From JBGSUZ01 sp963677505 (GTDB lineage Bacteria > Bacillota > Clostridia > Peptostreptococcales > Acidaminobacteraceae): a stretch of DNA of 64,000 nt. Shown here piece by piece: positions 26,045-35,619 of the stretch. Each line of letters begins with the position of its first letter. The stretch's first letter is position 1. A program made the position numbers and the translations under genes. The stretch lies in contig CAXXWB010000048.1 in NCBI GenBank assembly GCA_963677505.2, positions 1 to 64,000 of the forward strand, written 5' to 3'. The notes beneath the pieces were generated by a model. That model worked only from the letters and a program-made list of their open reading frames with translations. It made no database searches and was not told the origin of the DNA.

Positions 26045-27433
26045 TTATCGACTGCTTTTACCGCGGTAAGGCGTGCCTGTACTTTTAGCGGTTCCAGATT
26101 TTCTGCTGTCAGAGTGACTTCTGCTACTTGGACTTGTAGGACCTTTGCCGCTTGAACTAGTAGGGCGTCCACTTGTGGCACTTTTACCGCCTGTGCTACG
26201 ACCCTCTTTGCGTCCAAAGTCTCTCTTTTTACTGGCATCTTGCTTGGCAAATGGAGATTTTTTCCCTCTAGTAGCCCCGCGGTCAGTTTTTTCAGTAATA
26301 TCTCGACCCATTTCGTTAGGTTCTTTAAAGATACGTTTTTTAATAGGTTGATCGATTTCTTTTTCTATAGCGTGAATCATCTGCTTGTCTTTTGGCGTAG
26401 CAAAGGTGTACGCACGACCTGATTTACCCATACGTCCCGTTCTGCCGATACGGTGGATATAGCTTTCCACCTCTTGAGGAATATCATAGTTGAAGATATG
26501 GGTAATACCGTCAATATCTAGCCCCCTTGCCGCTACATCTGTAGCAATCAAGTATTGGACTTTCATGTTTCTAAAGGACTTCATGACCTTTTCTCGCTTA
26601 GCTTGAGTCAAGTCGCCGTGAAGTTCTTCTACGTTGTAGCCTCTTTCATAAAGGGCTTCTGCCAACTTGGTACATCTAATTTTAGTTCGACAGAAAATGA
26701 TGGCCATGAAAGGATGCTCTTCTCTCAAAATACGTTCAAAGTCACCTAACTTTTGACGGTCTGTGGTTTCCACCACATATTGATCAATGGCTTCCAGTGT
26801 AATTTTTGGAGATTCGACCTTAACACGGACTGGGTGCTGCATGTAACGAGAAGCTAATTTTCTTACAGGCTCTGTCATAGTTGCTGAGAAACAAAGGGTT
26901 TGTCTTGTTTCGGGTGTTTTCTTGATGAGCATTTCCACATCTGGTAAAAATCCCATGTGGAGCATTTGGTCAGCTTCGTCTAAGACTAAGAATTTTAAAT
27001 GCTTAAAGTCAAGGGACTCTCGTCTTGAATGGTCCAACAGACGACCACAAGTACCAATAACCAAATGGACTTTATTCTTGAGTTTATGGAGCTGAGCCGC
27101 AATATCCTGCCCACCGTAAGCAGCCAAAACGCTTATTTCTTTACCTTTTTGGAGTTTTCTGGCCTCTTCTGTAATTTGAATGGCCAACTCTCTAGTTGGG
27201 GCAACAATCATCGCTTGTAGATGGTCGTTGGTAGGGTCAATTTTTTCGAAAATTGGCAGTAGGAAGGCAATGGTCTTCCCTGTGCCTGTCTGTGCTTCGC
27301 CGATTAAATCTTTGCCCTCCATAATAGGTGGAATGGAAAGGTCTTGAATAGGAGATGCTATGGTAATGTCCTCGCGGGAGAGGGCCATTACCAGTTCGTC
27401 GCTGATGCCATATTGATAAAAGGGTTTACTCAT
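26045..27433 (-). CDS. DEAD-box ATP-dependent RNA helicase (CshA/DeaD-like)
   Basis: A cytosolic RNA helicase of about 462 aa. Motifs in order: Q-motif 'ITIASPIQDLSIPPI', Walker A 'AQTGTGKT', 'PTRELAIQ', 'GTCGRLLDH', DEAD box 'VLDEADQMLHMG', 'SATM', 'IIFCRTK', 'ATDVAARGLDI' and 'HRIGRTGRMGKSG'. The C-terminal ~85 residues are a low-complexity Ser/Lys/Arg/Gly tail, common in CshA-type helicases for RNA binding. The ATG at 27433 has AAAGGCGG ahead of it; the frame is open 25 codons further without an RBS. Single gene. Confidence 0.93.
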   Translation of the reverse strand: MSKPFYQYGISDELVMALSREDITIASPIQDLSIPPIMEGKDLIGEAQTGTGKTIAFLLPIFEKIDPTNDHLQAMIVAPTRELAIQITEEARKLQKGKEISVLAAYGGQDIAAQLHKLKNKVHLVIGTCGRLLDHSRRESLDFKHLKFLVLDEADQMLHMGFLPDVEMLIKKTPETRQTLCFSATMTEPVRKLASRYMQHPVRVKVESPKITLEAIDQYVVETTDRQKLGDFERILREEHPFMAIIFCRTKIRCTKLAEALYERGYNVEELHGDLTQAKREKVMKSFRNMKVQYLIATDVAARGLDIDGITHIFNYDIPQEVESYIHRIGRTGRMGKSGRAYTFATPKDKQMIHAIEKEIDQPIKKRIFKEPNEMGRDITEKTDRGATRGKKSPFAKQDASKKRDFGRKEGRSTGGKSATSGRPTSSSGKGPTSPSSRSHSDSRKSGTAKSTGTPYRGKSSR

Positions 27434-27581
27434 AGAAACCGCCTTTCTTATACAAGGGTAACAAAAATAAAACTTTCGGTATGACGCTGAATCAGTAAAG
27501 TCACACAAACGAAAATTATATCATAAATTAGGGTCCTTTGGATAGCACCTAAACTAAGGGCAGATGTGCCAGACCCAAATG

Positions 27582-29648
27582 TTACGCTTCTGGTTCAGGC
27601 AGTGGATTTGAATAAATAATTGGCCCTTCTATGAAATACATTTCTTGCAAGCCCTTGCCCTTGACTTCTATAGGTTGGCGGGCAAGGGTATCGTATTCGT
27701 CTTTGACGATTTCGTAAGTATTTTTAGAGATGTTGATTCTCATAGGTTCGCCGTTACTTTCCATACGGGAAGCCGTGTTGATGGTATCACCGAACACGTC
27801 GTAGATATATTTCTTAACCCCTACGACCCCACCGACGATTTGACCGGTGTTAATACCAATTCGAATGCGCCATTTGAGCTCACTTCTCTCATTTCTCTCG
27901 TTTAAAGAGATAAGAATTTCTTTAGCGGCATTGACCATTCTAAAGGCGTGATCTTCTACAGGAACGGGAACACCGCAGACAGCCATGTAGGCATCTCCAA
28001 TGGTTTTAATCCGTTCACAGCCGTATTTTTCCATAATGGCGTCGAAGGTTGTAAAAATATCATTGAGTTCAGATATGAGAAAAACAGGATCCAAGTGCTC
28101 AGACGTGGTTGTAAAGTTTGCAATGTCTGAAAAATAAACCGTACAAGACTCAAATTTTTCGGGAAGGGTTTTACCCGTTTTTTTCAGGTCATTTGCCACT
28201 TTTTTAGGCAGGATGTTGAGCAGAAGCTTTTCAGATTTTTTACGTTCTTTTACAACCCAGACTAAGAGGAAGCTAATGAGAATAAGAGAAGCTGCAATAA
28301 TACCCACAATCAAAAGCAGTCTATTCCGTTCTTTGATCCGCTCTGCAATTTCAGCTTTTTGTTTGAGCAATTCTTTGGTCTTTTTCTCTGTATCAAAGAG
28401 AACCTCAGAGTTTGCAAAAGCTTTAGCTGTATCTTCTTCCTGAATGGTGTCCGTCAATTCCGTATAGAGAACTAAATAGTGACTGGCTTCGGCGTAATTG
28501 TCTAGGGCCTGATAGTCGCTGGCCAACTGTTTGAGAGAACGCTTTAAACCTTCTCTAAAACCTGCCTCGCTGGACTTTTCATAAGCTTTAAGATGGTATT
28601 CTAAAGCTTTTTCTGGGTTTCTTTGATCGGCATATACGCCGCCTAAATTATTCAGGGCGCTGACTTCACCTTCAAAGTCTTGAGTTTTGCTAAAGGTTGC
28701 AAGGGACTTTTCATAATAGCTGATGGCCTTTGGATAGTCCTTTTGAGCGTCGTATAAGTAACCTAAGTTCAGGTTGACACTGGCAATGAGTGTAGGGTCT
28801 TTAATTTTTTCGGCAATGAGCATGGCCTGGTTGTAAAAATTAAGTGCATCTTCAGTTAATTCTTCCTTTTGATAAAGGTCCCCAATGTTGTTTAGTTCTG
28901 TGGCGGCCTCTTTTTCGTAGCCGAGCGTCTTATGTATTTCCAAGGCTTGTTGGAAATAGGCTAAAGCTGCATCAAAGCGGCCCATTTCACTGTTTGAGGA
29001 GCCTAAATTATTGGCAGTTACCGCGATTTCTTCCTTAAGACCAAGGGCTTCATAAAGACCGAGAGCGGATTGATATTCTACTAAAGCTTTGTCATAGAGG
29101 CCCATAGATTCGTAAATGGTTCCCTTGTTATTCTGAACAAAAGCAATGCCTTTGTCGTCGTTGAGGCCCTTAAAGAGATCTTGGGCAGTGTCAAAGCTGT
29201 CCAATCCCTTGGCATAGTCTCCAAGATTTGCCCATAGAATGCCAAAACCGTTTTTGCTATAGGCAAGACCTTTCATATAATTGGCTTCTGTGGCTTGAGC
29301 AGAGGTTTCTTTAAAAAAGAGAAGGGCGTCTTCAGGCGCATCTTGTTGCAAGCTAATGTATCCTAAGTGGTTAAGGGCATCAATCTCACCGTTTTTGTAG
29401 CCCAGTTCCTGTGCCAAGGTAATCGATTCATCGGCGTAGCCCACAGAGCGTTCTAGGTCGATGGCGATGAGTAGGTCGCAGAGTTGGTTGAGAATATCAA
29501 CTCTTTCTTTCCCAGTTGCGTTTTCCAGCTGAGATTCCAAACTTTTAATTTCAGGGGTGTTGCCTAGATTTTCTCCAAAACTGAGAAATGAAAAAACCAT
29601 CGCCAACGTTATTAGGACAATGAGGGGAATCCATTTTTTATAATGCAT
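27582..29648 (-). CDS. Membrane TPR receptor with class III adenylate cyclase domain
   Basis: A 688-aa protein. An N-terminal signal or anchor helix (residues 7-25) leads into ten or more TPR units (about 40-400), predicted outside the cell. A membrane helix 'LLLIVGIIAASLILISFLLV' (about 435-460) and a short linker follow. The class III cyclase domain (about 490-670) has both metal Asp residues ('YFSDIANFT', 'TIGDAYMAVCG'), the adenine-selecting Lys ('RIKTIGD') and Asp ('YDVFGDTIN'), and transition-state Asn/Arg ('NTASRMES'). It should make cAMP in response to an outside signal. It is the last gene of a three-gene unit with a 1-base gap from the metallo-hydrolase. Confidence 0.9.
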   Translation of the reverse strand: MHYKKWIPLIVLITLAMVFSFLSFGENLGNTPEIKSLESQLENATGKERVDILNQLCDLLIAIDLERSVGYADESITLAQELGYKNGEIDALNHLGYISLQQDAPEDALLFFKETSAQATEANYMKGLAYSKNGFGILWANLGDYAKGLDSFDTAQDLFKGLNDDKGIAFVQNNKGTIYESMGLYDKALVEYQSALGLYEALGLKEEIAVTANNLGSSNSEMGRFDAALAYFQQALEIHKTLGYEKEAATELNNIGDLYQKEELTEDALNFYNQAMLIAEKIKDPTLIASVNLNLGYLYDAQKDYPKAISYYEKSLATFSKTQDFEGEVSALNNLGGVYADQRNPEKALEYHLKAYEKSSEAGFREGLKRSLKQLASDYQALDNYAEASHYLVLYTELTDTIQEEDTAKAFANSEVLFDTEKKTKELLKQKAEIAERIKERNRLLLIVGIIAASLILISFLLVWVVKERKKSEKLLLNILPKKVANDLKKTGKTLPEKFESCTVYFSDIANFTTTSEHLDPVFLISELNDIFTTFDAIMEKYGCERIKTIGDAYMAVCGVPVPVEDHAFRMVNAAKEILISLNERNERSELKWRIRIGINTGQIVGGVVGVKKYIYDVFGDTINTASRMESNGEPMRINISKNTYEIVKDEYDTLARQPIEVKGKGLQEMYFIEGPIIYSNPLPEPEA

Positions 29649-29649
29649 A

Positions 29650-30471
29650 TTAAGCCTCCCAAAGAATGGTCATACCATCACGAGCCATGTGAATACTGTC
29701 TTCTTTTAACTGAGACTGAATATCATCTAACTCCTCGTCCCTTCTATGAAGGGCGTGATGGCCCAAGAACAGCTCCTTTGCATGGGATTCATCATAAAGA
29801 GCTATGCCCTTGGCGTGGGAAGAATGTCCCCAGCCCTCATATTTACTGTGGAAGTATTCGCTTTGGGTAAAGTTGGCATCATAGTAAATCCAGTCAGAGT
29901 CCTTGCTGAATTTCACAAGAGGGTCGTGAATTTCTTGTCCGTGACCTAGGTCGGTCAAGTAAGCGAAGGATTTCCCGCCCAGCTCTACGCGATAAACTAA
30001 ATTGCCCCCAGGATGGTCAGAGGCCATTGCTTTGACTGTACCGCCAAGTGTGGAGACGAAATCGTTTGAAGAGAGGTTGTGAAAGACCATTTTTGCTTGA
30101 AGGGCTTCAAAGGGCATTGGCAGAAATGGCTTTTGGAAAAGTTGGTGTAGGGCCTGTTCAGGACTGCTAGATTCTGTCACGGGACCATACACGTGAAACT
30201 CCAAACCACTTTGATAGGCTGGCATGAAAAAGGGAAGACCAATGACGTGATCGTAGTGATAGTGGGTAATGAACAGGGATATTCGCTTATACTGTTTAAA
30301 ATTACGTTCTGACTGACCTAAAAAGACTAACCCCGAACCCGCATCTAAAATAATCAGTTCCTCTTCATTGGAAATTTCGATGCAGGATGTATTGACAGCA
30401 TAGCGGTATTGGCCGGGAGCACAGCCTGGACAAGAGCCCTTCACGCCCCAAAAAATTAATTGATGTTTCAT
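29650..30471 (-). CDS. Metallo-beta-lactamase-fold hydrolase
   Basis: A 273-aa MBL-fold enzyme. The start 'WGVKGSCPGCAPGQYRYAVN' marks the cyclase/phosphodiesterase-associated branch. Metal ligands are visible: 'FITHYHYDHVIGL' (HxHxDH), His in 'SDHPGGN', Asp in 'YLTDLGHG' and the final His in 'LGHHALHRRD'. It has no signal peptide. It lies between a GAF/HD-GYP gene and an adenylate cyclase with almost no gaps, so a cyclic-nucleotide phosphodiesterase role is an attractive inference. RNase Z-like or other phosphoesterase activity cannot be excluded. Confidence 0.8.
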   Translation of the reverse strand: MKHQLIFWGVKGSCPGCAPGQYRYAVNTSCIEISNEEELIILDAGSGLVFLGQSERNFKQYKRISLFITHYHYDHVIGLPFFMPAYQSGLEFHVYGPVTESSSPEQALHQLFQKPFLPMPFEALQAKMVFHNLSSNDFVSTLGGTVKAMASDHPGGNLVYRVELGGKSFAYLTDLGHGQEIHDPLVKFSKDSDWIYYDANFTQSEYFHSKYEGWGHSSHAKGIALYDESHAKELFLGHHALHRRDEELDDIQSQLKEDSIHMARDGMTILWEA

Positions 30472-30483
30472 GACCTCACCTCA

Positions 30484-31986
30484 TTATATGCGCTCATAGG
30501 CGCGTTCATTTTTAAAAATAGCTACCAGTTCTGGATCTAATCCGCCTTTTGAGGCGTCGTCCTCAAGAATCTCAATGGACTTGTCTATTGGAATTGCAGG
30601 TTTATAGGGGCGATCTTTAGCGGTTAAGGCATCAAAGACATCGGCAATGGCCAAAATACGAGAACGAATTTCCAAATCTTCAGCTTTTCTGCCGTTAGGG
30701 TAACCAAATCCGTTGAGTTTTTCGTGATGATCGGCTGCAATTTTTGGCACCAACTTTAAATCACGAGTCCAGTCGATACCAGCTAAAATATTGTAGGTAT
30801 GAACGGCGTGGTCATTGATTTCCTTCCGTTCGTCATTGGTTAGGTTTCCTCGTTGTACGGAGAGGAAATCATATTCTTCAGGGGTAAGAAAGGCAATCAC
30901 GTCTCCGTCTGCATCTTCATAAGTAAGGTCTTTAAGCCCATCGAGAAAGGTCTTCTCCTCATCTTTAAGAAAACCGCCTTTGTTGATGCCTTCTAAATTA
31001 GTGACAAAGGACTGGACCTTTTCAGCTGAAAGACTGGCATTGTCGGCGTCTGAAGATTTTTCTTGTAGACATCGGGCGATATATTTATAGCGCCACTTAA
31101 TTTGTGTCATAGCGTCGTCGGTAAGCTTATTGCGTTTCATAAGAACATACTCTCGCACACCAATTTTACCAACATCGTGAAGCATGCCTGCAATATAGAG
31201 TTCTTTTAAGGCTTCCTCGCTAAAATTTAGCTGACTATAGGCACCGTAATCAACCAAATTGACTGTTTTAGCAAGGGCCACAGCATAGCTGGCAACACGC
31301 TTTGAATGACCTGCGGTGATTGGGTCTCGGCGGTCTAGTGCGGTAACCAATGTATCAATCATAGAGTCCAGCAGGTTCTCAATATCTTTAAAGAGAATAC
31401 TTCGCTCAATGAGCATGGCGGCTTGAGAGGCGAGAGAGCCTACAATTTTTTCGTCACTTAAAGTATAGGGAATCACATGACTGGTAAAATCCTTGGAATA
31501 TGCCAGAAATTTATGGGAGGGAACACGTTTTTTATTGATAAGTTGCAAAACCCCAATCATTTCGTTGGTGTAATTTTTTAGAGGTATAACTAACATGTTA
31601 CAGGTTTCATAGCCATAGCTTTCATCAAAAGATCGATTGTGATGAAAGCCTAATATTTCAAAAGTATCGCTCATATTTTTAAAGTTAAAGGTCTGCCCCG
31701 TGACGGCACAAGCGCCTGAAATGCTATTCATATTAATTGGGAGTTTAAATGACTTAAACGGAAAGGACATAGACGTGTTCAGGGTATACATAAACACCAG
31801 TTGAGGTTCTTCTTCGGATGCATCTAAATGTTCTTTGATGTAAATGCTACCTGCGTCACTGCCTGTTAATTTTATACATTCAGTCAAAATCAGTTCTAAG
31901 AGCTTATTGACATCTTTTTCAGCCGTGAGTTTCAGCCCGATTTCGCTGATCTGATCGAGTAAACTGACGTTTAAATTATCCAGCAT
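30484..31986 (-). CDS. GAF-domain protein with HD-GYP phosphohydrolase domain
   Basis: About 500 aa. A GAF domain (about 15-180; 'LTGSDAGSIYIKE', 'ISGACAVTGQTFNFKNM') precedes an HD-GYP domain, with 'GHSKRVASYAVALAK' near residue 230, 'AGMLHDVGKIGVREYVL' near 270 and 'ADHHEKLNGFGYPNGRK' near 430. About 90 residues separate the HD and GYP parts, more than in the compact domain. HD-GYP enzymes hydrolyse c-di-GMP or related dinucleotides. An AGGAGGG RBS fixes the ATG at 31986. It is the first gene of the unit with the MBL hydrolase and adenylate cyclase, hinting at crosstalk between dinucleotide and cAMP signals. Confidence 0.87.
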   Translation of the reverse strand: MLDNLNVSLLDQISEIGLKLTAEKDVNKLLELILTECIKLTGSDAGSIYIKEHLDASEEEPQLVFMYTLNTSMSFPFKSFKLPINMNSISGACAVTGQTFNFKNMSDTFEILGFHHNRSFDESYGYETCNMLVIPLKNYTNEMIGVLQLINKKRVPSHKFLAYSKDFTSHVIPYTLSDEKIVGSLASQAAMLIERSILFKDIENLLDSMIDTLVTALDRRDPITAGHSKRVASYAVALAKTVNLVDYGAYSQLNFSEEALKELYIAGMLHDVGKIGVREYVLMKRNKLTDDAMTQIKWRYKYIARCLQEKSSDADNASLSAEKVQSFVTNLEGINKGGFLKDEEKTFLDGLKDLTYEDADGDVIAFLTPEEYDFLSVQRGNLTNDERKEINDHAVHTYNILAGIDWTRDLKLVPKIAADHHEKLNGFGYPNGRKAEDLEIRSRILAIADVFDALTAKDRPYKPAIPIDKSIEILEDDASKGGLDPELVAIFKNERAYERI

Positions 31987-32154
31987 AGAATCCCTCCTGA
32001 ACATTGAGCAATAATGATTTGACAAATCATCATGTGTTTAATACCCCAAAAAAACCAAGACTGGCGGTTAAATTGAGAATTATATAGTTTTTTATATATT
32101 TTTTAAGGGTATAAGTCCGATGAATTAACTTTTACTTGGTAGGAGGGGATAAAT

Positions 32155-35100
32155 GTGAAAAAAATTTTGGCGAAAGTACTGATTCTTTTAATGGTTTTTA
32201 ATTTAGGTGGAGGTGTTTTGCCTAACCTGTCTCATGCGGTTCAGTTGACAGTGGATACTAGCCTCCAGTTTGATTTTGAACCCTACGTGGCACAACAGAC
32301 CAGTGAACATTTAGTTGTGCAGTTTAAGGTAAGTCGCGCCAGTACACTTTACTATCAAGCCGTACCGACGGGAACTGCAGTCACCAATGAAAGTGTTATC
32401 AGCAATGATACCAGTAAAGCATTTCAATTTGGTGCGACTTCATACATTAAATTTGATAGCTTACAGCCAGAAATAAGTTATGACTTATGTTTCGTCTTGA
32501 CGGATCCAGAACATGGCAATATTGCCGCCAGCGTACCTTTCAAATTGACCAATCAACATTTAACTTTACCTAATCCACCTGAACCTAATGGGATTCAAAG
32601 TGCTACCTATGCCAATGGTCCAGCGGAAAATGGCGCTCATATTTATGTTTTCTTGGAAGCACCAAGCCTTTCTGAAACACCGATTGCTCCCGCTGTTGGA
32701 GACGTGTCGGTTAAATTTTCAGGTAGTATTACAGGGAATCCAGGTGAAAGAATTTTGACCAGTGGTGAATATACCATAGCGCCAATTTATTTTGGCAGTC
32801 GAATTATGGATATATGGATTATACCAGAGACCTTTGTAAGTGGCACTTTGAGTGACTATAGCCTCTATGGTATGGGAGCGCCTGGAACATTTGAAGTGGC
32901 CATTGTCAATACGTCTGTTTTCAATCCAGCTATAAGCGAAAATTTAAGCTTAGCGCTTCCGATAACGGAGACGCTTCTAATGGAAACAACCTTGCCAGTC
33001 ATGTATCCAAAGCATTATGTAGAAGATGCGGGTCAAGACTATATCCTATTCCAATTAGACAGAGAAGTCCCAATTGTAGATTTGCCAGCCATTGGAGATT
33101 TAGGCATAGCTACAATACCAGAACTACCACAAAATAGTGTTTTGACCATGACGCCGATTGAAGTCACTACGGACAGTGCAATTTCCTTTAAAGTGGAGTT
33201 TGATTCAGTTGCAGAGACTTTTCTTCGTACCGCAGGAAGTCCGTCTTTTAACGTATCTTACACGCCATCTACGCCAACCATGCAGTTGGTCACCCAACCG
33301 TCCAATCCTTATTTTATAAATTCGAATTTTGCAGGGTCAGAATCAATCAATGAAATTGAAAGCATTCAGCTGTTTGAAGGCACTCAAAATGCCATGACGG
33401 CTACAAGACAACCAAACTCAAACAATTTTACAGTAATAGTACCATATGTAACGCTACTCCCAATTGCATATGAACAGCTTATTAGTGGGGTAAGAGTAAA
33501 TCCAAGTAGCCCCTACTCCTATGTAGAGACGAATAAGGACAGCGGCTTGTGTATTACAGTAACCGCATTGAATGGTACAACTGCCAATTATATGCTCAAC
33601 TTTATTCCAGACCCTTTAACTTTAGGCGGTATAAGTTTTGGTGGGACAGTGTTTGCTGGGTTTAACCCCTTCCAAAATCATGCTATTCCATATCAAATTG
33701 TCACATCAACGGTTTATACCCTTGAAACCCTACCTGCATTGACCGTTCTCTATGATTCAGAGTCGAGTATTCAGTGCAGTATTTCGAACCCTGTAGCAAT
33801 ACAGGGAACGGGTAATTTTGATTATACAATTACGTTGAGTGATGGTTTGACAACGCCAACAACTCGAACCTATCACGTCTATGTGATTTATTACAGCGGA
33901 GCATCTAGCGTAGTGACAGATCACAGTGATAGAAATGTTGGAACAAACACAGCGCTACCAAGTGGTTTACCAGCGGGAATTGACCCTTCACAAATATATG
34001 ATCCATTTAAATTCCTAACCACAGGGACTTCACCAACGGCAGATCAAATTCTTTCAGAAGTTAATAAATTGAAAGATCTTATGGCCTCAGCTCAATTGGG
34101 AAGTCTTGACAGTGCCATGAAGAATTTTGATACCTTATTCAAGTCCGTTACCAATAGTGAACAGGCCTTTAGCACGTTGGGTGCAATGGACGGTGTTCTT
34201 GGTAAAATAACCTTTACCCAAGGCAGCACAGCCGCCAATGCCAATGCGGTAAAACTGGCAGAAAGTTTGACCTATAATACAGAATCTAAGTTGATGTTGA
34301 TTAAAAATCCTAATCAACAATTAGAGGTTTTGACCAAATTTGTAGATGCTGCTAAAATATTGCAAGGTAGCAGTACAGAGCCTCTTGTTCTTATGAACCA
34401 AAGTATTGGAGAAATGCTTCAAAAGACGGCTAATAATTTTGGGACAACTCAAATGGCAGCACCTGAGCCAGGTAAGCCACTGGTCGTTGAAGGAAAAGCC
34501 ATTCAAGATGTTATAGCAAAACAGGCAGAAGGTCTTAAAGCACTCAATGATCTTCAACAAAAGTTCTTTGATGCTGGGAATCAACAAGCGCTTAAACCAG
34601 AAATTAAACTTGAGGTTCAACCTGCTGAAGGTTCTAAACAGTTAGAAGTAAGTCTCCCACAGGAAGCCGTGGATATTTTAAAAGCGCAAAAAATTGATGC
34701 TATCGCGATTAGCAGCCAACATGTTGAAATTAAAGTACCTGTAAGCGATTTAAAACCGTCTGAAAATGCCCAAATCGTTATAGAACAAAGAACAGCTCCT
34801 GTTTTACGAGTACCACTGCCTGAACCGCCATATGCTGTTTACGAATTTTCAATGTTGGTTAATAACAGTAAACAGGAGACGTTTTCTAAACCAATTACCT
34901 TAAGCTTTGAGTTGGCAGCCTTTGGGTTTGCAGGTGAATTGGGAGATACACTAGTTGTGGGACGCTACAACGATGCTTTGCAAGTTTGGCAGCCTGTGGG
35001 TGGGATTGTAGACCCTCAAAGTGGCGTCATCTTTGCAAAACGGGATAATTTGAGTCAGTATACCGTTCTTAAATCTAAGAAAAGCTTCAGCGACGCAGAC

Positions 35101-35607
35101 AATTCATGGGCAAAGGAAGAGATCAACGCTATGCTTAACAAAGGGATTGTTTCAGATGCGAGCAGTTTTAAGCCACAGAGTATGTTAACCCGTGGAGAGT
35201 TTGCTCAGTGGATTGCCAATGCCTATGGTTTGAAGGTTTCTGAAAAGTCACTGCCATTCAAAGATGTGCCAAAGAACAGCGAATATTATAGCGCTATAGC
35301 AGCTGTATACCAACAAGGGATTTTACAAGGCAGCAAGGACAAGTTCAATCCAGATAAAGCACTGACTCAAAATGAATTGGCAGCGGCGCTTGGAAAAGTT
35401 CTTGTCAGCTTTGACAACAAACAGAAATCTGATAAAGTGACATCGAAGCACTTAGCAGCTTTAAAGACCACTCAAGTGGCATCTTGGGCTGAAGACGATA
35501 TGGCGCTTCTAATGGAACTTGGTATGGCTGTCAATGCTAAATCAGGTTCTGAAAACATTACGAAGGAGGCAGCGGCGTCTGCATTCATGAAATTCTATAG
35601 ATCTTAG
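32155..35607 (+). CDS. Large secreted surface protein with C-terminal SLH domains
   Basis: An 1,150-aa exported protein with a signal peptide (cleavage near 'LSHA', about residue 28). Beta-rich repeats follow to about 600, with Ig-like strands such as 'GISFGGTVFAGFNP' resembling cadherin-like beta-sandwich domains. A helical region lies at about 620-780. Two or three SLH motifs close the protein (about 975-1150): 'FSDADNSWAKEEINAML', 'LTRGEFAQWIANAYGL' and 'FKDVPKNSEYYSAIAAVYQQGIL'. SLH domains bind pyruvylated cell-wall polymer, so the protein sits in or on the S-layer. It starts at GTG 32155 behind AGGAGGGG; an ATG one base before is out of frame. An IS lies 12 bases after the stop and has probably displaced its terminator. 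Confidence 0.87.
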   Translation: MKKILAKVLILLMVFNLGGGVLPNLSHAVQLTVDTSLQFDFEPYVAQQTSEHLVVQFKVSRASTLYYQAVPTGTAVTNESVISNDTSKAFQFGATSYIKFDSLQPEISYDLCFVLTDPEHGNIAASVPFKLTNQHLTLPNPPEPNGIQSATYANGPAENGAHIYVFLEAPSLSETPIAPAVGDVSVKFSGSITGNPGERILTSGEYTIAPIYFGSRIMDIWIIPETFVSGTLSDYSLYGMGAPGTFEVAIVNTSVFNPAISENLSLALPITETLLMETTLPVMYPKHYVEDAGQDYILFQLDREVPIVDLPAIGDLGIATIPELPQNSVLTMTPIEVTTDSAISFKVEFDSVAETFLRTAGSPSFNVSYTPSTPTMQLVTQPSNPYFINSNFAGSESINEIESIQLFEGTQNAMTATRQPNSNNFTVIVPYVTLLPIAYEQLISGVRVNPSSPYSYVETNKDSGLCITVTALNGTTANYMLNFIPDPLTLGGISFGGTVFAGFNPFQNHAIPYQIVTSTVYTLETLPALTVLYDSESSIQCSISNPVAIQGTGNFDYTITLSDGLTTPTTRTYHVYVIYYSGASSVVTDHSDRNVGTNTALPSGLPAGIDPSQIYDPFKFLTTGTSPTADQILSEVNKLKDLMASAQLGSLDSAMKNFDTLFKSVTNSEQAFSTLGAMDGVLGKITFTQGSTAANANAVKLAESLTYNTESKLMLIKNPNQQLEVLTKFVDAAKILQGSSTEPLVLMNQSIGEMLQKTANNFGTTQMAAPEPGKPLVVEGKAIQDVIAKQAEGLKALNDLQQKFFDAGNQQALKPEIKLEVQPAEGSKQLEVSLPQEAVDILKAQKIDAIAISSQHVEIKVPVSDLKPSENAQIVIEQRTAPVLRVPLPEPPYAVYEFSMLVNNSKQETFSKPITLSFELAAFGFAGELGDTLVVGRYNDALQVWQPVGGIVDPQSGVIFAKRDNLSQYTVLKSKKSFSDADNSWAKEEINAMLNKGIVSDASSFKPQSMLTRGEFAQWIANAYGLKVSEKSLPFKDVPKNSEYYSAIAAVYQQGILQGSKDKFNPDKALTQNELAAALGKVLVSFDNKQKSDKVTSKHLAALKTTQVASWAEDDMALLMELGMAVNAKSGSENITKEAAASAFMKFYRS

Positions 35608-35619
35608 AAATATTAAAAA

